Shown here: piece by piece, positions 5,068-5,136 of the stretch
Layout: the number at the start of each line of letters is the position of its first letter
Position numbering within the stretch: the stretch's first letter is position 1
DNA from: Candidatus Rokuibacteriota bacterium
GTDB taxonomy: Bacteria > Methylomirabilota > Methylomirabilia > Rokubacteriales > JACOUJ01
Reading direction: 5' to 3'
Assembly: GCA_016177865.1 (NCBI GenBank)
Contig: JACOUJ010000136.1
Span: 1 to 5,136 of the forward strand
Length of the DNA stretch: 5,136 nt
Notes under the pieces: model-generated
Database searches by the model: none
Told to the model about the DNA's origin: nothing
What the model saw: the letters and a program-made list of their open reading frames with translations, nothing else
Made by a program: the position numbers and the translations under genes

Positions 5068-5136
5068 TCACGCCGCGTCTGGGATCTGGTCCGTCATACG
5101 TTTCGTCGGTAACACCCGAATCAACACGGCCAGGAT
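5068..5136 (-). CDS. Possible 3' end of an upstream gene (22 residues, cut by window edge)
   Basis: A minus-strand frame enters from the right edge and ends at TGA (5070-5068), giving ILAVLIRVLPTKRMTDQIPD followed by AA. The hydrophobic start and polar tail could be the C-terminus of a membrane or other protein lying beyond the window. Twenty-two open codons in GC-rich DNA can easily be chance, and no family is recognisable. Confidence 0.25.
   Translation of the reverse strand: MLAVLIRVLPTKRMTDQIPDAA

Noticed and set aside
1..5136. CRISPR array, tRNA/rRNA gene, transposase or insertion sequence
   Set aside because: No regularly spaced direct repeats, tRNA-like cloverleaf, rRNA motifs or transposase-like frames were seen on either strand.

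Overview
All recognisable genes in this window lie on the minus strand, so biology reads from right (5136) to left (1). The sequence is GC-rich and codons strongly favour G/C at third positions. No gene in it is diagnostic of a taxon. A GC-rich, aerobically respiring, probably uncultivated bacterium (Rokubacteria/NC10-like or deltaproteobacterial) would fit, but that is inference.

Right part, 4791-5136: a leader without a confident gene. It holds the possible 3' end of an upstream reading frame (22 residues, running off the edge), a doubtful 39-codon ORF, two adjacent perfect inverted repeats (4960-4979 and 4983-5020), and a 7-bp hairpin (4813-4831) just before a strong ribosome binding site. 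Middle, 1755-4790: icd, encoding NADP-type isocitrate dehydrogenase, followed after only 3 bases by aceK, encoding the isocitrate dehydrogenase kinase/phosphatase. Enzyme and modifying enzyme are thus adjacent, and the phosphorylatable serine and the kinase catalytic residues are all visible.

Left part, 1-1783: a respiratory block. It holds a diheme c-type cytochrome reading frame that lacks a proper start and signal peptide (probably broken), a small membrane-anchored protein of unknown function, and three consecutive subunits of a ba3-type (B-type) haem-copper oxidase. These are a 35-residue single-helix subunit resembling subunit IIa, subunit II with a complete CuA site, and subunit I, cut by the window edge after about 182 residues.

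The genes are tightly packed: 3 bp, a 1-bp stop/start overlap, 46 bp, 6 bp and a 20-bp overlap. Transcription from icd through the oxidase is therefore possible. That would link control of carbon flux at isocitrate (TCA cycle versus glyoxylate shunt) with a terminal oxidase. No isocitrate lyase or malate synthase is present here, so the usual aceBAK arrangement is not seen. The most notable points are the icd-aceK-oxidase layout, the start-less cytochrome, and two small membrane proteins that automated annotation could miss.
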